Source: Flavobacteriales bacterium
Lineage (GTDB): Bacteria > Bacteroidota > Bacteroidia > Flavobacteriales > BACL11
Length of the DNA stretch: 18,146 nt
Assembly: GCA_018695965.1 (NCBI GenBank)
Contig: JABHQB010000082.1
Coordinates: 1-18,146, forward strand
Reading direction: 5' to 3'
Positions 14,020-18,146 of this stretch are shown here, piece after piece. The position numbers and the translations under genes are program-made. The notes under the pieces were generated by a model that worked only from the letters and a program-made list of their open reading frames with translations, did no database searches and was not told the DNA's origin. Numbering within the stretch: the first letter of the stretch is position 1; every line of letters starts with the position of its first letter.

Positions 14020-15789
14020 ATGAGTGAGGCAACACAAGAAGTTTTAGATGAAAATACTATTCCTGAAAATAATCAAGTTCAGGAGCCCGTAAATAAAACT
14101 ATAGATTTAAGTAGTCTTTCAATGGAAGAGTTAATTACAGAACTAGAGAATCTGTGCGAAATACAGAATCCCTATAGTGTCTCTAAAAAATCTGAAGAAA
14201 TAAAAACTCTATTTTATAAGTCTCTAAAATCAGAAAACAACATAGAAGATATCTCAGAAGAAGATTCAGAACAAGAAAAGAAAACACTTCATCCACTAGA
14301 ATTAAAATTTAAAAATGTAAATAATAAGTTCAAAAAGATAAAATCTGATTATAGAAAAAATAGAGAAAAAGAAGAGAATAAAAATCTAATAATAAAAGAA
14401 AATATTATCTCTGATATAGATAAACTATCAAAAGAAGAAGAATCGCTAAAAGTTACTTTTGAGAAATTTAAGAATTATCAAAAAAAGTGGAACAACACAG
14501 GACATGTTCCAATTACAAAAAGTAATGATTTATGGCAAAATTATCATCATCATATTGAATTATTTTATGATTACATTAAGATAAATAAGGAACTTAGAGA
14601 TTTAGATTTTAAGAAAAATCTGGAACAAAAGACAATTATTTGCGAGAAGTCAGAAAAATTATCAAATGACAAATCAATAAATACCGCATTTAACTCCCTA
14701 CAAGAACTGCACGAACACTGGAAAAATATTGGTCCTGTTTCAAGAGAATACAGAGAAAGTATTTGGGAAAGATTCCAGACTGCAACTAGAAAAATTAACA
14801 AAAATAGGAACGACTATTTTCTAAATAAAAAAAGAATATTAAAAGGTAATACAGAACTTAAATCTTCTATTTGCAAAGAAATAAAAAAACTGTCAGAAGA
14901 CAATCCAAATACACATCAACAATGGAATAACTTATCTGAAAAACTAAATGAATTATCCGAAAAGTGGAAGAAAGCAGCTCCTATTGAAAAAAGTGATTTG
15001 AAAAAATCATGGACAGAATTTAGAGAAGCAACAAATAAATTTTATTCTATGAAGAATAATTTTTATAAAAATCGGAAAGAAGATAACAATAATAATCTGC
15101 AAGAAAAAATAAAAATCTGTGAGAAAGCGGAAGAACTTTCTACTTCTACTAATTGGAAAGAAACTGGAAAAGAACTTATTCAATTACAGGAGAAATGGAA
15201 AAACTCAGCATTTGTTCCAAAAAATCTCTCTGATAAAATATGGAAGAGATTCCGATCTGCATGTAATAAATTCTTTGATGCAAGAAAAAAACACTATAAA
15301 TTATTAGACAAAGAGAAAGAAGGAAACCTAAAAGAAAAAACAACTTTATTAAAAAAAGTTGAAAAATTTGATGTTTCAAACAATCCTAGAGAAGACATAA
15401 AAAAATTAAAGGAGTTTTCTGAAAAATGGAACTCAATTGGTTTTGTGCCTAAACAAGATATCCAAATCAAGGACAAGTTTGATAAGGTTATTTCATCTTT
15501 ATACAATAAATTAAAAGTTGATAAATCTGAGAAAAAAACCATACAATTTCAGATTAAAGCAGAAAGATTAAAAGGTAACTCTGATAAATTAAATGTAGAA
15601 AAGGAACTTATAAGAGAAGAAATTGGAAAAGTAAACAAAACTATACTTCAGTACGAAAATAATATCAGCTTTTTCGGAAATGGAAAAGGAACTGAAAGAT
15701 TAAAAGAAGATGTTTTGAAAAATATTGAGAATTCTAAAAAAGAAATTGAAGAATTAAAGAAAAAACTTTCGTTACTAAACAAAATCTAA
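14020..15789 (+). CDS. DUF349 repeat protein, five repeats
   Basis: The function is unknown. The 589-residue protein is soluble, highly charged (Lys/Glu rich) and largely helical, with no signal peptide or membrane segment. After an acidic, low-complexity N-terminus (about 1-90) it holds five DUF349 repeats. Each is anchored by a tryptophan in a pattern like [E/K]KWxxxGxVP, at W157, W234, W316, W393 and W470 (spacings 77, 82, 77 and 77), followed about 15 residues later by another aromatic-rich helix (for example SIWERFQ, KIWKRFR). The third repeat departs most, with KKAAPI where others have GPV or GFVP. The C-terminal 80 residues look like a coiled coil, ending EEIEELKKKLSLL. Its stop codon abuts the uvrB ATG with no spacing, so the two are very likely co-translated. 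A structural or nucleic-acid-associated role is possible but unproven. Confidence 0.88.
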   Translation: MSEATQEVLDENTIPENNQVQEPVNKTIDLSSLSMEELITELENLCEIQNPYSVSKKSEEIKTLFYKSLKSENNIEDISEEDSEQEKKTLHPLELKFKNVNNKFKKIKSDYRKNREKEENKNLIIKENIISDIDKLSKEEESLKVTFEKFKNYQKKWNNTGHVPITKSNDLWQNYHHHIELFYDYIKINKELRDLDFKKNLEQKTIICEKSEKLSNDKSINTAFNSLQELHEHWKNIGPVSREYRESIWERFQTATRKINKNRNDYFLNKKRILKGNTELKSSICKEIKKLSEDNPNTHQQWNNLSEKLNELSEKWKKAAPIEKSDLKKSWTEFREATNKFYSMKNNFYKNRKEDNNNNLQEKIKICEKAEELSTSTNWKETGKELIQLQEKWKNSAFVPKNLSDKIWKRFRSACNKFFDARKKHYKLLDKEKEGNLKEKTTLLKKVEKFDVSNNPREDIKKLKEFSEKWNSIGFVPKQDIQIKDKFDKVISSLYNKLKVDKSEKKTIQFQIKAERLKGNSDKLNVEKELIREEIGKVNKTILQYENNISFFGNGKGTERLKEDVLKNIENSKKEIEELKKKLSLLNKI

Positions 15790-17772
15790 ATGGATTTTGA
15801 GTTAGAGTCAGAATACAAACCCACAGGAGATCAACCTGAAGCGATTCAAAGACTTGTAAACGGTTTAAACGACCTAGAATCACACCAAACACTTCTAGGT
15901 GTTACTGGTTCTGGAAAAACCTTTACAATTGCTAATGTTATAAAACAAATAAACAGACCAACTTTAGTTTTATGTCATAATAAAACACTTGCCGCTCAAC
16001 TTTACTCTGAATTTAAACAGTTTTTCCCAAATAACCTAGTAGAATATTTTGTTTCGTACTATGATTATTACCAACCAGAAGCATATATACCTTCAACAGG
16101 AACTTATATTGAAAAAGACTTATCTATAAATAATGAAATTGAAAAACTCAGACTAAATACTACTTCAGCTCTCCTTTCAGGAAGAAAAGATATAATCGTA
16201 GTTGCTTCTGTTTCTTGTATTTATGGAATTGGAAATCCAGAAGAGTTTAATAATGGTATAGTAGAGTTAAAAATTGGTGACACTATTTCAATAAACTCTT
16301 TATTACAAAAATTTGTTGCATCCTTATATAGCAGAAGTACGGGGGATTTCGAAAGAGGTAACTTTAGGGTAAAAGGAGATACAATTGATATCTTTCCAGG
16401 ACATACTGATATCGCATACCGAATTTCCTTCTGGGGTAACGAGATTGAAGAAATTGAATCTATAGAAGCAGAAAGTGGTAAAAAAATAGAGAGTTTAAAA
16501 GAATTTAGAATATTTCCGGCAAATATATTTGTTGCTAGTAAAGAGATTGTTCAGTCTTCAATAAAAAAAATACAAGATGATTTAGTAATTCGATTAGATG
16601 AGTTTGAACAAGCTGGATTAAAAACAGAATCAAAAAGATTAGATGAACGGGTCAATTTTGATTTAGAAATGATAAAAGAACTAGGATATTGTTCTGGAAT
16701 TGAAAATTACTCGAGGTATTTTGATGGAAGAGTAGCAGGAAGCAGGCCATTTTGTTTACTCGATTATTTTCCAAATGATTTTATTACTATTGTGGATGAA
16801 AGTCATGTAACTCTACCTCAAGTAAGAGCAATGTACGGTGGAGATAAATCTAGAAAAACCAACCTAGTTGAACACGGTTTTCGACTTCCTTCCGCTTTAG
16901 ACAATAGACCTCTTAAGTTTGAAGAATGGGAAGAGATAAATAAACAAACCATATTTGTAAGTGCTACACCAGCAGACTACGAACTTGAAAAAAGTGATGG
17001 GGTAATTGTAGAACAAATTCTTAGGCCAACTGGTTTGTTAGATCCAAGAATTGAAGTTCGTCCTAGTGAAAATCAAATAGATGATTTACTTGAAGAAATC
17101 AGAGAAAGAATTGAGAAGAGAGAAAGGGTTTTAGTTACTACTCTAACAAAAAGAATGGCAGAAGAACTTACAAAATATCTTACAAAATTTGGTGTAAAAT
17201 GCCGATATATCCATTCTGATGTAGATACCTTAGAAAGAATTGAGATAATTTACGGACTCCGTGAAGGTGAATTTGATGTTTTAATTGGAGTAAATCTACT
17301 CCGTGAAGGTTTAGATTTGCCAGAAGTAAGTCTAGTAGCAATAATAGATGCAGATAAAGAAGGTTTCTTAAGATCAGCAAGAGCATTAACACAAACCTCA
17401 GGTAGAGCTTCCAGAAATTTAAACGGACGTGTAATTATGTATGCAGATAAGATTACAAAATCTATGAAGATTACAATTGATGAAACAAACAGAAGAAGAG
17501 AGAAACAAAAAAAATACAACAAAGAAAACGGGATAATTCCTCAGCCTATTATTAAAAAATTAAATACGGGAATTTCTGATAAATTAAATCCTTATTCTGT
17601 AACAAAAACAACTGATTATAGTAATAGTAAATTAGATAAAAGTCAGATTAAGAAAATGATAAAACATACAAAATCAGAAATGGAAAAAGCAGCAAGTAGT
17701 TTTAGTTTTATTGAAGCTGCTAGATTGAGAGATGAATTAATTGAGTTAGAAAAACTAAAAAACCAATCCTAA
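15790..17772 (+). CDS. uvrB: UvrABC excision repair system subunit UvrB
   Basis: UvrB receives damaged DNA from UvrA, verifies the lesion and recruits UvrC for incision in nucleotide excision repair. This is full length (660 residues; family about 650-680). Domains in order: helicase domain 1 with Walker A GVTGSGKT (37-44), the damage-probing beta-hairpin rich in Tyr (YYDYYQPEAYIP, 90-101), the UvrA-binding region, DESH (336-339), SATPADYE (391-398), helicase domain 2 with LLREGLDLPEV (503-513), motif VI, and a C-terminal UVR helix-loop-helix (about 621-656) for UvrC contact. Motif VI reads LTQTSGRASRN (533-543), while most UvrB proteins have IGRAARN or VGRAARN; the arginines and glutamine are kept. 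It follows the DUF349 gene with no gap and overlaps the convergent lpxB by four bases. Confidence 0.97.
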   Translation: MDFELESEYKPTGDQPEAIQRLVNGLNDLESHQTLLGVTGSGKTFTIANVIKQINRPTLVLCHNKTLAAQLYSEFKQFFPNNLVEYFVSYYDYYQPEAYIPSTGTYIEKDLSINNEIEKLRLNTTSALLSGRKDIIVVASVSCIYGIGNPEEFNNGIVELKIGDTISINSLLQKFVASLYSRSTGDFERGNFRVKGDTIDIFPGHTDIAYRISFWGNEIEEIESIEAESGKKIESLKEFRIFPANIFVASKEIVQSSIKKIQDDLVIRLDEFEQAGLKTESKRLDERVNFDLEMIKELGYCSGIENYSRYFDGRVAGSRPFCLLDYFPNDFITIVDESHVTLPQVRAMYGGDKSRKTNLVEHGFRLPSALDNRPLKFEEWEEINKQTIFVSATPADYELEKSDGVIVEQILRPTGLLDPRIEVRPSENQIDDLLEEIRERIEKRERVLVTTLTKRMAEELTKYLTKFGVKCRYIHSDVDTLERIEIIYGLREGEFDVLIGVNLLREGLDLPEVSLVAIIDADKEGFLRSARALTQTSGRASRNLNGRVIMYADKITKSMKITIDETNRRREKQKKYNKENGIIPQPIIKKLNTGISDKLNPYSVTKTTDYSNSKLDKSQIKKMIKHTKSEMEKAASSFSFIEAARLRDELIELEKLKNQS

Positions 17773-18146
17773 ACATTTTCTAAGATAAATTTAGCTGTTT
17801 TCTCTGAAACATTACTAGAATCTAATTTTTCTTGCAACATTTTATAATCCTGTAAAATTTGTATTTTACCGCTTTCTGAAAGTAAATTATTTGTTTCTGA
17901 AACGAGATTTTTTTGTGTCATTTCACTCTGAACAAACTCTTTTACAACCAATCTCTCCATAATGATATTTACTAGTGAAATCCATTTTATCCTTATAAAA
18001 AGTTTTGCTAAAAAATATGTTAGTGGATCTGTTTTATAGCAAACTAATTGTGGGACATTGAACATTGCGGCTTCCAGAGTTGCAGTTCCAGAAGTTACTA
18101 ATGACAGTTCTGATATTTTCAAAACAGTATATGTTTGATCCTTTAC
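17769..18146 (-). CDS. lpxB: Lipid-A-disaccharide synthase LpxB (C-terminal part)
   Basis: The frame is open through the right edge, so the gene is cut by the window; 125 codons plus a TAG stop are visible. LpxB joins UDP-2,3-diacylglucosamine and lipid X to form the lipid A disaccharide at the inner membrane. The fragment contains the GT-B fold nucleotide-sugar site SLVTSGTATLEAAMFNVP and, just after it, QLVCYKTDPL, IKWISLVNIIMERLVVKEFVQ, all typical of the LpxB C-terminal half. The in-frame TTG at 18122 is not the start, because the open frame and the fold both continue upstream (codons VKDQTYTV precede it). The gene marks the organism as a lipid A-making Gram-negative. It converges on uvrB with a four-base overlap. 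Confidence 0.92.
   Translation of the reverse strand, partial: VKDQTYTVLKISELSLVTSGTATLEAAMFNVPQLVCYKTDPLTYFLAKLFIRIKWISLVNIIMERLVVKEFVQSEMTQKNLVSETNNLLSESGKIQILQDYKMLQEKLDSSNVSEKTAKFILENV

Noticed and set aside
16861..17260. Possible transfer of uvrB or DUF349 from another lineage
   Set aside because: Base composition and codon use look the same as in neighbouring genes, and there are no flanking repeats or mobile genes.
18120..18122. TTG as the start codon of a short 117-residue protein at the right edge
   Set aside because: The frame stays open to the window edge and the translated residues match the internal part of LpxB, so this is a truncated lpxB and not a small gene.
1..18146. Search by eye for tRNA, rRNA, CRISPR arrays, insertion sequences, integrases, toxin-antitoxin or phage-defence genes
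   Set aside because: None was seen. Intergenic gaps total only a few hundred bases, no regularly spaced direct repeats occur and all long frames belong to housekeeping or envelope families.

Overview
The window looks like a stretch of chromosome from a member of the Bacteroidota, most likely a Flavobacteriia-type bacterium with a compact genome. Base composition is strongly AT-rich (about 30% GC by eye). Six candidate promoters match the Bacteroidota -7 element TAnnTTTG, and Shine-Dalgarno sequences are weak or absent. The gene content also fits: a fused ResB-CcsA (CcsBA) protein with a large insert, bacillithiol deacetylase BshB1, a Gram-negative LpxB, a Wza/Wzc capsule-export pair, a multi-repeat DUF349 protein next to uvrB, and a ComA-family protein. 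Coding density is very high. No intergenic gap exceeds 300 bases, no RNA gene or mobile element is visible, and both convergent gene pairs overlap at their 3' ends.

Layout from left to right. (1) 1-3290, minus: the first 14 codons of bshB1, coupled by an ATGA overlap to ccsBA, which encodes the cytochrome c heme-attachment machine. (2) 3361-4125, plus: a Rossmann-fold DUF2520 protein, divergent from ccsBA across a promoter region with two abutting, mirror-image -7 boxes. (3) 4270-9006, plus: a tight three-gene unit encoding an outer-membrane polysaccharide export lipoprotein (Wza family), a fused Wzz/Wzc tyrosine autokinase with a repeat-encoded tyrosine tail, and a NhaC-type Na+/H+ antiporter. 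(4) 8995-11513, minus: a hexosephosphate mutase of the GlmM type coupled by TAATG to a group I cysteine desulfurase. (5) 11596-17772, plus: a phosphosulfolactate synthase homologue (ComA family), a DUF368 undecaprenyl-phosphate translocase (PopT family), shikimate dehydrogenase (AroE), a five-repeat DUF349 protein and UvrB. These are joined by TAATG, TAATG, a 32-base gap with its own candidate promoter, and zero spacing. (6) 17769-18146, minus: the C-terminal 125 codons of lpxB, running off the right edge.

The shared theme is the cell envelope. GlmM supplies GlcN-1-P for UDP-GlcNAc, which feeds both peptidoglycan and lipid A. LpxB makes the lipid A disaccharide. PopT recycles the C55-P carrier used by peptidoglycan, O-antigen and capsule. 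Wza and Wzc export surface polysaccharide. The remaining genes cover thiol and sulfur chemistry (BshB1, cysteine desulfurase, ComA homologue), respiration (CcsBA) and DNA repair (UvrB). I found no clear defence island, CRISPR array or plainly new system. The best leads are the symmetric bidirectional promoter, the inverted repeat over the glmM promoter, the ComA homologue in a bacterium not expected to make coenzyme M, the repeat-encoded tyrosine tail of the Wzc kinase, and the DUF349-uvrB pairing.
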